DNA of 6,325 bases from an uncultured Candidatus Saccharibacteria bacterium (lineage in GTDB: Bacteria > Patescibacteriota > Saccharimonadia > Saccharimonadales > Saccharimonadaceae). Shown piece by piece: positions 1-5,485 of the stretch. Within the stretch, counting starts at the first letter, position 1. Each line of letters starts with the position of its first letter. Both the position numbers and the translations under genes were made by a program. The stretch spans positions 1 through 6,325 of the forward strand of contig CALISG010000005.1 of assembly GCA_938042065.1 (NCBI GenBank). The letters run 5' to 3'. A model generated the notes under the pieces. The model saw only the letters and a program-made list of their open reading frames with translations. It was not told the DNA's origin and made no database searches.

Positions 1-55
1 GGGTAATTCAAGTGGTCAGCTTGGTAACAATTCAACCATTAATTCCGGCGTCCCT
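1..55 (+). repeat. 55-nt direct repeat in RCC1 coding region, copy 1
   Basis: These 55 bases recur without a single difference at 166-220, a 165-nt (55-codon) period. They encode GNSSGQLGNNSTINSGVP, one edge of an RCC1 blade. The copy starts at the window edge, so the identity may extend further upstream. The two copies diverge right after the final CCT codon. Confidence 0.95.
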
Positions 56-1219
56 GTCGCTGTCAATACTTCCGGTGTATTAGCCGGAAAGACTATCAAG
101 CAGATTTCTGCTGGCAGTTCGCATACTTGCGCTATCGCTTCTGATGATAAAGCATATTGTTGGGGGGGTAATTCAAGTGGTCAGCTTGGTAACAATTCAA
201 CCATTAATTCCGGCGTCCCTACTCACGTCTACGCTCCCAAAGAAAACACCACCATTGCCGCTAACGCCATGAAACTTCGCGCCCAATATGCCAAAAAGAC
301 TGCGGCGACGTGCCAGGCAGTGGCGGCGGGTTGGCAAGATGTGACTAATAACTCGGCTTTGGCGTACTCGGCAGCTGGTCCGAACAATGGGACAGCGATT
401 GCGGCGATGGCTAATAATCCAGGTTTGCCGCCAACTAGTGTTGGTCACAGCTATCAATCAATAGTCCGCCCAGGTAGCGCTGCACAGCTGACGTTCACGA
501 ACAATCGTGATATTAATTCTGGTGAGACGGGCCTGTGGGATTTAGCATTGACTGATAACGGTTTGGAGCGTAACACTAGTTATTGTATTCGTTTGGCGGC
601 TGATACAGCAGCGGCTCCAGGGACGAGTATTGACACATATTCGCAGTATCCGGAATTTAAGACAGCGGGCGGTTCGCTGGATATTCGATTTGCCGATGCC
701 ACTGATACCACATTAACTAATCCGACTACTGTATTTTCGGCAGCAATGACTGGTAAAACGGCAAGTACCACGACTGCGAAATTATCTAATAATTCGTCGC
801 AACAGCTTGAGGTGGCAAATAGCTTATCGACGACAGGCTGGAGCGTTTCATTGGCGGCAACTGGCGGTTCGACAGCTAAATGGACGCAGACTGGCGACGC
901 AGCCAATTATGCGTTTAATAGTACTAATACAGACCAAGGGCAATTATCGGTTGACCTATCATCAAGCGCGTTTACGGCTTCCGGCTCGACGCCGCTGGGG
1001 CAGGCCTGTACGACGGCTGGTTTGTCGTATGGCGCGGGCGGTGCGTTTGTAGCTGGTACGGCGTCGGCTAACGCTATTACACTGGTGACCGCCTCGAGCA
1101 GCAGTGGTTTGACTTGCTTGTTTAAATTGCAGGATATTTCCTTGAAGCAGACTATTCCGGCGTATCAGAAGCCAGGCACGTATACATTGCCAGTAACAGT
1201 AACGGTTGTGGCGCAATGA
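1..1219 (+). CDS. RCC1-repeat / fibronectin-like / WxL-like surface protein, 5'-partial
   Basis: The reading frame is open from base 2 to the TGA at 1217-1219, giving 405 visible residues; the start and signal peptide lie upstream of the window. Visible residues 1-73 are RCC1 beta-propeller repeats (GQLGNN...VP, then AGSSHTCAI and YCWGGN) with a 55-residue period. Residues about 90-222 form a fibronectin-like module (LRAQYAKK near its start, GLWDLAL, SYCIRL, YPEFKT), a type I associate with CPR surface proteins. Residues about 226-405 resemble a WxL domain: LDIRFAD, TNPTTVF, GWSVSL, AKWT, GQLSV, and the closing IPAYQKPGTYTLPVTVTV. This last part aligns with the smaller WxL-like protein encoded at 2074-2703. 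The role is probably a secreted, surface-bound adhesin or ligand-binding protein. The ATG at 269 is internal, because the frame and the RCC1 homology continue through it. The next gene starts inside its stop codon (ATGA). Domain calls are by eye; the exact ligand is unknown. Confidence 0.85.
   Translation, partial: GNSSGQLGNNSTINSGVPVAVNTSGVLAGKTIKQISAGSSHTCAIASDDKAYCWGGNSSGQLGNNSTINSGVPTHVYAPKENTTIAANAMKLRAQYAKKTAATCQAVAAGWQDVTNNSALAYSAAGPNNGTAIAAMANNPGLPPTSVGHSYQSIVRPGSAAQLTFTNNRDINSGETGLWDLALTDNGLERNTSYCIRLAADTAAAPGTSIDTYSQYPEFKTAGGSLDIRFADATDTTLTNPTTVFSAAMTGKTASTTTAKLSNNSSQQLEVANSLSTTGWSVSLAATGGSTAKWTQTGDAANYAFNSTNTDQGQLSVDLSSSAFTASGSTPLGQACTTAGLSYGAGGAFVAGTASANAITLVTASSSSGLTCLFKLQDISLKQTIPAYQKPGTYTLPVTVTVVAQ
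166..220 (+). repeat. 55-nt direct repeat in RCC1 coding region, copy 2
   Basis: Exact copy of bases 1-55, including all synonymous positions. It begins inside a run of seven G (162-168) that encodes part of the Trp-Gly-Gly of the RCC1 signature. After base 220 the sequence leaves the propeller and enters the linker to the fibronectin-like module, so this is the last RCC1 unit. Confidence 0.95.
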
Positions 1220-1977
1220 TGAGTATGAAAAATATAATGAGAACTGGTGCGGTAGTTGTTGTATTTTTAACAGCGATAATTGGCGTAGTTTTTAATAGCA
1301 AAGCTGCTCTGGCGACAACTTCAGCAGATTCAACTTTTTCACAGTTAATTCGTGAAATAGATTGTTCGCATACAGTTTACAGCAGAGCGGTTGGTCAAGT
1401 GAATGATGTGGAGTGCGACGTTTTCGCGCCAAAATACGACCATTCAGTAATTAAAGATAACGGCTACCCAGTGATTTATGGCGCGTATGATGCGGTACAT
1501 ACGGTTATTGATTCGGTGACTGGCGTGCATCAGCTGGCGGTTGAGTTTGCCGGCAGGGTGTTTGTCCTGGGAGTTGATCCAGAATTGACGGTTAATGGCA
1601 ATGCTTGGGTGCTTGATCTATCTAATTGGCCGAATACACATCCTGGCGATACGACGCTGGTGATAGAACGCGGCAAAACTTACCTTGGCGAGATTACTTC
1701 CTCGACACGGGCTTACGGCTCGGCTTTGCAAATTAATCACGCGGTACCTTTTACAGTTACTATTCCGCCAAGAATCTTGCCGCCGGCGGCGCCAGTAATT
1801 CCACCAGCACCAGCAGTTCCAGTTGTTTCGGCAGCTACTACAGATGTAAAACCTGGTAAAGATTTGGCTAATACCGGCGTAAATATGTGGTTTATAGTGA
1901 TAGCCGCGTCGGGAATGATTATTATTGCGTTCATACTGCTGATATGTAACAGACGAGGAGGCGGTCATGAACCATAG
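1216..1977 (+). CDS. Secreted protein with LANTG sortase-type cell-wall anchor
   Basis: Predicted 253-residue exported protein of unrecognised core family. Residues 1-33 are a signal peptide: basic start, hydrophobic VVVVFLTAIIGVVF, and a cleavage site near AALA|TTS. The mature region (about 34-185) is mostly short beta-like segments with two cysteines, C50 and C67, that could form a disulfide. Residues about 185-204 are a Pro/Ala-rich stalk. The end is a sorting signal: LANTG at 217-221, a membrane segment at 225-244, then a short tail with two arginines. LANTG lacks the Pro of LPXTG and fits the LAXTG pattern attributed to class E sortases. The start ATG at 1216 overlaps the preceding TGA (ATGA) and has no Shine-Dalgarno, so translation is probably coupled; ATGs at 1219 and 1225 are alternatives. 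It lies between two WxL-like genes, as LPXTG proteins do in Csc clusters. The anchor is well supported; the core function is unknown. Confidence 0.8.
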   Translation: MMSMKNIMRTGAVVVVFLTAIIGVVFNSKAALATTSADSTFSQLIREIDCSHTVYSRAVGQVNDVECDVFAPKYDHSVIKDNGYPVIYGAYDAVHTVIDSVTGVHQLAVEFAGRVFVLGVDPELTVNGNAWVLDLSNWPNTHPGDTTLVIERGKTYLGEITSSTRAYGSALQINHAVPFTVTIPPRILPPAAPVIPPAPAVPVVSAATTDVKPGKDLANTGVNMWFIVIAASGMIIIAFILLICNRRGGGHEP

Positions 1978-2014
1978 GAAATTAGCGGATGTTCGGAGGT
2001 GCGAAGGAGGGTAG
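1967..2014 (+). CDS. Possible 15-residue ORF behind a strong Shine-Dalgarno
   Basis: ATG at 1967 opens a 15-codon frame (MNHRKLADVRRCEGG) overlapping the end of the LANTG gene. AGGAGG at 1956-1961 sits 5 nt upstream, the best ribosome site in this part of the window. The peptide is basic and I recognise no family. It could be a translated small protein, a leader for the next gene, or a chance frame next to a purine-rich stretch; a second GAAGGAGG lies at 2003-2010 without a well-spaced start. Confidence 0.25.
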   Translation: MNHRKLADVRRCEGG

Positions 2015-2073
2015 ATAGTAGCACTGTAATGGACAACGAAGTAACGAAAATAATGTAAAAGAAAGGATACGAT

Positions 2074-2703
2074 ATGAAAAAACTAATAACAAATGTAGTT
2101 TTGGCGGCTGGTGTAGCTAGTGTAGTCGGCTTGGCGGGTACGGCGGTGTATGCGGCTACTACAGCGACGTCAGAATTGAGCCAGACGATTAATGCTGGCG
2201 TGCTCAGCACCGATATTCGCGATACCGGCGATAGCGTAGTGACAAATCCAACATTTGCCATGAATGCGACTACGGCGTCGACTTCTGCCCAGATGACGAC
2301 TGGTACATTTGGCGCTAATGATAAGCGCATTGCCGTCGATAACCCTGGCGGCGCTAATAATGGCTGGACGCTGACATTGAATGCGACAACTCCTGGTACG
2401 GGAAAGTGGACGAGCGGCAGCAACACATACCAGTACAACGGTAATGCCACGACTGGACAGTTGACAGTTAACCCGGCTGCTGGAACGCTGACATCAATGA
2501 TCGGTGCTTCCACGGGCATCACACTGGGCTCGCAGGCAGCATTTTCCGGCACTTCTCCAGTAACGCTGATTAGCGCGGCGGCTGGTTCTGATGATGTTTG
2601 GCGCGGTTATGTGACGGGTGTCGGCTTGAGCCAAGCTATTCCAGCTGGCCAAGCAGCAGGTACTTATACTTTGCCGATGACTCAAACTGTGGCCGCTATC
2701 TAA
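2074..2703 (+). CDS. Secreted WxL-like domain protein
   Basis: Complete 209-residue protein. Residues 1-27 are a signal peptide (MKKLITN start, Ala/Val-rich core, cleavage after AVYA). The whole mature chain is one WxL-like domain: LSQTINAG near its start, TNPTFAMNATTAST at 58-71, NNGWTLTLNATTPG at 95-108 with WTL at 98-100, GKWT at 110-113, GQLTV at 128-132, and the closing LSQAIPAGQAAGTYTLPM. The same order of motifs occurs in the C-terminal domain of the RCC1 protein, so the two are paralogous modules. The usual second WxL motif near the C terminus is replaced by PMTQTV. In Firmicutes such domains attach non-covalently to the wall and to DUF916 proteins; that role is inferred here. The start is fixed by AAAGGA at 2062-2067, 6 nt before the ATG. 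A terminator follows the stop. Confidence 0.8.
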   Translation: MKKLITNVVLAAGVASVVGLAGTAVYAATTATSELSQTINAGVLSTDIRDTGDSVVTNPTFAMNATTASTSAQMTTGTFGANDKRIAVDNPGGANNGWTLTLNATTPGTGKWTSGSNTYQYNGNATTGQLTVNPAAGTLTSMIGASTGITLGSQAAFSGTSPVTLISAAAGSDDVWRGYVTGVGLSQAIPAGQAAGTYTLPMTQTVAAI

Positions 2704-2722
2704 GATCTGGCGCAGTTATATC

Positions 2723-2762
2723 AATGAAAATTGGGCGCTCTTTCGGGCGTCTGGTTTTCATT
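2723..2762 (+). terminator. Hairpin terminator after the WxL-like gene
   Basis: AATGAAAA (2723-2730) pairs exactly with TTTTCATT (2755-2762). Between them TTGGGCGCTC and GGGCGTCTGG can pair in RNA with several G-U pairs around a UUUC loop. The A-rich left flank and T-rich right flank around a GC core are typical of an intrinsic terminator. It lies 19 nt after the stop and separates this gene from the separately promoted DUF916-like gene. Confidence 0.65.
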
Positions 2763-2826
2763 TACACGGATTGTTTAATTTTTGGGGGGATCGGCGGGTG
2801 TCGGTATAGCCATGAGCGTCTTGGCT

Positions 2827-2835
2827 TGGTATAAT
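2827..2835 (+). promoter_or_regulatory. Extended -10 promoter of the DUF916-like gene
   Basis: TGGTATAAT is a perfect extended -10 (TGnTATAAT). No good -35 is visible at the usual distance, which fits extended -10 promoters. The ATG at 2843 begins 8 nt after the last T, so transcription should start at or next to the start codon, leaving no room for a Shine-Dalgarno. Confidence 0.7.
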
Positions 2836-2842
2836 AAATCAT

Positions 2843-3835
2843 ATGATTTTAATGAGGAGAATACGGGGTGTAGTTTCATGCTGGCGCAAGCTAGCGGTAA
2901 TGGCGGTTGCGGCAGGCGTTTTATGGCCGTCGTCGGTTCTGGCAGCAGGAATTGGTAGTCGTCCAGCGAATCCCGATCCGAACAACCCGCGGACGCAGTC
3001 GATTTTTATTTATCAATTGAATCGCGGAGCTAGTAAATCTGATCAATTGACGATTACTAACGGGCTGGCCGAGCAGGCGAATATCGAGGTGTATGCCGTC
3101 GATGGCACAGTCACGGCGACTGGCGATATGACATGCAAGCAGCAGGTTGAGGAAAAGAAAGATGCTGGCAATTGGGTAAAATTAGCGAAAAGCGAGGTGG
3201 CATTGGCGCCTGGCGCATCGACGAACGTTGATTTCGCAGTTACCGTGCCTAATAAGGCTGACGTCGGCGAGCATAACGCCTGTTTGGTGATCCAGCGCAA
3301 AGCCGATCCAGCCGCTGCTAAGAAAGGCGGTATCCAGCTGCAAACGCGCCAAGCGGTGCGTATGGCGATTACTATCCCTGGTAATATTCACCGTGATGTG
3401 ACAATTGATAAATTCGCTGTCGATAATAACGGCAAGCAGCTATATAACATTGCTATCAAAAATTCTGGCAACGTTTCGGCTGACGTTGATGTCAAGTTGG
3501 TGGTCAGAGATATGTTGGGTAACGTTGTTTATCAAAACGGCGGCGAGTATGCAGCAATTGCCGAGCAAATCCGCCAGTTCCGCTACGAGAGTAATTTGCA
3601 GCCGTTCTGGGGCGGCAAGTACCGCGCCGAACTTTCGATTGCGTATAATAAAAAGGCTGGCGAATGGGGTGTTAGTAAAAATTCGGCTGATTTAACGACA
3701 AGAAAGGTTGAGCCAATAGAGTTATTTTTCTGGCCGACGCCTGGTGCTTGGGCGATTATCATTGGAGCGATTGCCGTGGTTATTGCGGCGGTTTGGCGGG
3801 GGATTGTCTTCGTGAAAAAGCGCCGGAAGCGATAG
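2843..3835 (+). CDS. DUF916/WxLIP-like membrane-anchored surface protein
   Basis: Complete 330-residue protein with the layout of WxL-interacting proteins. A signal peptide covers residues 1-35 (RRIRG, then AVMAVAAGVL, cleavage near VLAA). A first beta-rich domain at about 48-180 has QLTITNG, IEVYAVDG, ALAPGAS, and two cysteines, C98 and C147. A second domain at about 185-290 has YNIAIKNSGNVSADV and FWGGKYRAEL. One membrane helix at 301-324 is followed by the basic tail KKRRKR. In Firmicutes these proteins bind peptidoglycan and WxL proteins outside the cell; here the neighbouring WxL-like products are the likely partners (inference). The start at 2843 is chosen because a perfect -10 ends 7 nt before it, implying leaderless translation; the in-frame ATG at 2852 is the alternative. 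The length matches my recollection of the family (about 330-360 residues). No terminator is evident after the stop. Confidence 0.78.
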   Translation: MILMRRIRGVVSCWRKLAVMAVAAGVLWPSSVLAAGIGSRPANPDPNNPRTQSIFIYQLNRGASKSDQLTITNGLAEQANIEVYAVDGTVTATGDMTCKQQVEEKKDAGNWVKLAKSEVALAPGASTNVDFAVTVPNKADVGEHNACLVIQRKADPAAAKKGGIQLQTRQAVRMAITIPGNIHRDVTIDKFAVDNNGKQLYNIAIKNSGNVSADVDVKLVVRDMLGNVVYQNGGEYAAIAEQIRQFRYESNLQPFWGGKYRAELSIAYNKKAGEWGVSKNSADLTTRKVEPIELFFWPTPGAWAIIIGAIAVVIAAVWRGIVFVKKRRKR

Positions 3836-3836
3836 T

Positions 3837-3865
3837 TTTACTAGCCGCGATTGATATGTCATAAT
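3837..3865 (+). promoter_or_regulatory. Promoter of the LiaF-like gene
   Basis: TTTACT at 3837-3842 (4 of 6 to TTGACA), a 17-nt spacer, then CATAAT at 3860-3865 (5 of 6), preceded by TG at 3857-3858 as in an extended -10. Position +1 calculated from the -10 falls on A3872, the first base of the ATG. The promoter begins 1 nt after the upstream stop codon. Confidence 0.6.
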
Positions 3866-3871
3866 GGTGTT

Positions 3872-4561
3872 ATGAAGAAAAATTTTCTTGTTAGGGTTTT
3901 CTTTGGTATCACCATTGCGGCGCTCGGCGGGGTTCTGTTACTGAGGAATCTCGAGATTATCAAGTTTGATAGCTGGAATGTGTTCTGGGGAACTGTTTGG
4001 GCGGTTGGTCTGGTTTTGGCGGGGCTAACCACGATAATCAGTTCCCGGAAGATGCTAACGCGAGCGTGGGGGTTGCTATTGATGGCTACTGGTGTGTCGA
4101 TTGGGCTGAACTCTTACGGCGTGATTGACATTAGTATTTGGAAGATATTTTGGCCGGTGGTGCTGATTGCTGTTGGTCTGATGGTGGTGTTTAGTATTGG
4201 ATCTGGAAATCGCAAGAAATATGAAAAATCAGCCAGTGACAGTAGCGATAATGAAAAAGTTGCGATTTTTTATGGTGAAGAGTCGCGCGTGAAGGGCGAT
4301 TATGCTGGCGGTTCAGCAACGGCGATATTTGGCGGCGTGGAGTTGGATTTGCGCCAGGCGAAAATTAAGGACGGTGCAGTCATCGACATCTTTACGTTTT
4401 GCGGCGGCGTCAGCATCAACTTGCCAGACGATGTGATTGTTAAAAACGAGGTTCGCGGCGTTTTGGGTGGTAGCGAGGATAAAACAGTATCCAAATCTTC
4501 CGCTAAAAAGACAATTATACTGCGCGGCGAGTGCGTTTTGGGCGGTTTGGAAGTAAAATAG
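3872..4561 (+). CDS. LiaF-like membrane protein (envelope stress family)
   Basis: Predicted 229-residue membrane protein. Four hydrophobic segments lie at about 5-25, 36-55, 63-80 and 91-109 and form two similar halves, each with a W..(F)W signature (SWNVFWG and IWKIFWP) typical of the LiaF/DUF5668 membrane region. A charged linker at 110-127 leads to a soluble C-terminal domain (128-229) with repeated glycine-rich beta turns (IFGGVELDL, FCGGVSINL, VLGG, CVLGGLEV), as in the LiaF C-terminal domain. In Bacillus LiaF restrains the LiaSR cell-wall stress system; no sensor kinase is visible in this window, so the role here is open. I chose ATG 3872 rather than the upstream TTG at 3851 because the promoter -10 lies between them and the hydrophobic N terminus begins at MKKNFLV. 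A strong terminator follows. Confidence 0.78.
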   Translation: MKKNFLVRVFFGITIAALGGVLLLRNLEIIKFDSWNVFWGTVWAVGLVLAGLTTIISSRKMLTRAWGLLLMATGVSIGLNSYGVIDISIWKIFWPVVLIAVGLMVVFSIGSGNRKKYEKSASDSSDNEKVAIFYGEESRVKGDYAGGSATAIFGGVELDLRQAKIKDGAVIDIFTFCGGVSINLPDDVIVKNEVRGVLGGSEDKTVSKSSAKKTIILRGECVLGGLEVK

Positions 4562-4588
4562 TTTAGTTTGATTTGGCTCGAGATAACA

Positions 4589-4633
4589 CTATATCTGGTG
4601 TGCCTACGCTAGATATAGCGTATTTTGATTTTA
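4589..4633 (+). terminator. Intrinsic terminator of the LiaF-like gene
   Basis: CTATATCT (4589-4596) pairs exactly with AGATATAG (4611-4618). The stem continues inward with GGTGT/ACGCT (two G-U pairs), giving 13 pairs around a GCCT loop. The T-rich stretch TATTTTGATTTTA follows at 4621-4633. It lies 27 nt after the stop codon. Confidence 0.75.
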
Positions 4634-4638
4634 TGTAG

Positions 4639-4644
4639 TAGAAT
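4639..4644 (+). promoter_or_regulatory. Candidate -10 for the T-box/ileS unit
   Basis: TAGAAT matches TATAAT at 5 of 6 positions. Transcription would start near 4651, just after the LiaF terminator and ahead of the structured leader. No convincing -35 is seen at 16-18 nt, so this is chosen largely by position. Confidence 0.4.
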
Positions 4645-4650
4645 GTGAGT

Positions 4651-4883
4651 AGGGCGTTTTCGCGTGTGCTGGCTGTTGTGGCGGCGCGGCGAAGTGAGCG
4701 GCTATCAACCGCGAAGCCTGCGGGAAGAAATTGGCTTTTATCAGCTGATATTAGACCCCGCCGTGAGCTTGCGTAAATAGCATAAGAAAGCGCTAAAAGA
4801 ATCACTTCTTTTGGAATCGAGATGGTACCGTCCGTTTGAAACACCTCCAGCGGATTCTCGAGTTCAAGAGAGGTGATTTTTTT
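4651..4883 (+). promoter_or_regulatory. T-box riboswitch leader, isoleucine specificity, very short Stem I
   Basis: This untranslated leader senses uncharged tRNA. Antiterminator: TCGAGA (4817-4822) pairs with TCTCGA (4856-4861) and GTCCG (4830-4834) with CGGAT (4851-4855), leaving the 7-nt bulge TGGTACC (4823-4829), the T-box core. Its TGGT can pair with a tRNA ACCA end, so discriminator A, as in tRNA-Ile. Stem III: AAAAGAA/TTCTTTT around TCAC (4795-4812). Stem I: GCGG (4698-4701) pairs with CCGC (4709-4712), and the 7-nt loop CTATCAA carries ATC, an isoleucine codon followed by A. Below it, a purine-rich internal loop (GAAGTGA opposite GAA) sits on a GC helix (4685-4690 with 4716-4722, one bulge), resembling a kink-turn or loop E. 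A specifier in the hairpin loop is the arrangement known from ultrashort actinobacterial ileS T-boxes. The ileS gene downstream agrees. Stem II was not resolved. Confidence 0.8.
4842..4883 (+). terminator. T-box expression-platform hairpin with T-tract
   Basis: CACCTC (4842-4847), within the antiterminator's apical loop, pairs with GAGGTG (4870-4875), followed by A and seven T (4877-4883). Forming it conflicts with the antiterminator at 4817-4861, as expected for attenuation. The same 3' arm can instead join a long helix with 4795-4816, including A-T pairs through the T-tract. CACCTCC also resembles an anti-Shine-Dalgarno and GAGGTG a ribosome site, so translational control cannot be excluded. 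Confidence 0.6.
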
Positions 4884-4900
4884 GAAAGGAAATAATACTA

Positions 4901-5485
4901 GTGCCAGCTAGCAAACAAGAGTTGCTTAAAGATACCAACGGCGAATGCTCGCTTAATCCTAATAAATATACGCCTGTTATTGAGGTAGTGCCGCCCGGCA
5001 GCAGCTCATTTACTCGCCTTAAAAAAGAGATGTATATCTCTGATGATTATGAAGCGACACTACGTGATTTGGCTAGACAGAAAAAGGCGGTGGTGTTGGC
5101 GGTAGAGGCGGGTGGGCGCTATGCCGGTCGGGTGACTTTGCGGCATGATTGGGGCGATGAGACATCTATCATTGAAAAGGATTTTCCGGGTTTACCGCAA
5201 ATCAATGCGCTGGAAATTGACGAGAATTATCGACGTCGGGGCTTGGCAACTATGCTTGTTATGGCAGTAGAAAATGAGGCTCGCCACCAAGGTTTTTCTA
5301 TGATTGGACTGGGCGTTGAAATTTCAAATGAACCAGCGAAAAAGCTGTATGAAAAACTAGGTTACAGTTATCAGCAGGTAGGCGGTAGCGATACGTATGA
5401 TTTTCTCTTCGGCAAACCCAACCCGCAGACATATAAGCTACGGTTAATGACAAAATCGTTGCAAACAGAGGCAAATCATGACTAA
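4901..5485 (+). CDS. GNAT family N-acetyltransferase
   Basis: Complete 194-residue protein predicted to transfer an acetyl group from acetyl-CoA to an amine; the substrate is not identifiable. The acetyl-CoA-binding motif A spans about 103-140, with LEIDENY then RRRGLA at 111-116, matching R/Q-x-x-G-x-G/A. Motif B is SNEPAKKLYEKLGY at 142-155, the usual N...LYEKLGF signature. An earlier strand (AVVLAVEAGGRYAGRVTL, 63-80) fits the core GNAT fold. Residues 1-30 and the last 25 lie outside the core. The GTG start is supported by AAAGGA at 4885-4890, about 10 nt upstream, placed just after the T-box T-tract. It is the first gene after the leader, so its expression should follow Ile-tRNA charging. 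The next frame overlaps its stop by 8 nt. Confidence 0.85.
   Translation: MPASKQELLKDTNGECSLNPNKYTPVIEVVPPGSSSFTRLKKEMYISDDYEATLRDLARQKKAVVLAVEAGGRYAGRVTLRHDWGDETSIIEKDFPGLPQINALEIDENYRRRGLATMLVMAVENEARHQGFSMIGLGVEISNEPAKKLYEKLGYSYQQVGGSDTYDFLFGKPNPQTYKLRLMTKSLQTEANHD

Noticed and set aside
269..271. ATG at 269 as the start of a 316-residue protein
   Set aside because: The same frame is open to the window edge and encodes RCC1 repeats directly upstream, with no ribosome site before this ATG.
1965..2552. 195-codon open frame on the minus strand
   Set aside because: It is antisense to the WxL-like gene, which has a signal peptide, ribosome site and homologous domain. The minus frame has no family features and reflects the Ala/Thr-rich codons opposite it.
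2784..2789. G6 run in the gap before the DUF916-like gene as a phase-variable promoter spacer
   Set aside because: It lies about 40 nt upstream of the -10, too far to set -35/-10 spacing, and six G is short for slippage.
3851..3871. TTG start extending the LiaF-like protein by seven residues
   Set aside because: The added residues ICHNGV are unlike a membrane-protein start, no ribosome site precedes them, and the -10 element lies within this stretch.
4739..4750. TATCAGCTGATA perfect palindrome as an operator
   Set aside because: It lies inside the T-box leader between Stem I and stem III, so RNA folding is the simpler explanation; there is no second copy in the window.
4563..4844. 93-codon open frame on the minus strand
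   Set aside because: It runs through the LiaF terminator and the T-box leader, whose RNA structures explain the sequence.
4882..4911. TTG-initiated nine-codon ORF after GAGGTG
   Set aside because: The spacing is good, but it uses a weak start within the T-tract and overlaps the GNAT start, which has its own AAAGGA. Not enough to call a gene.
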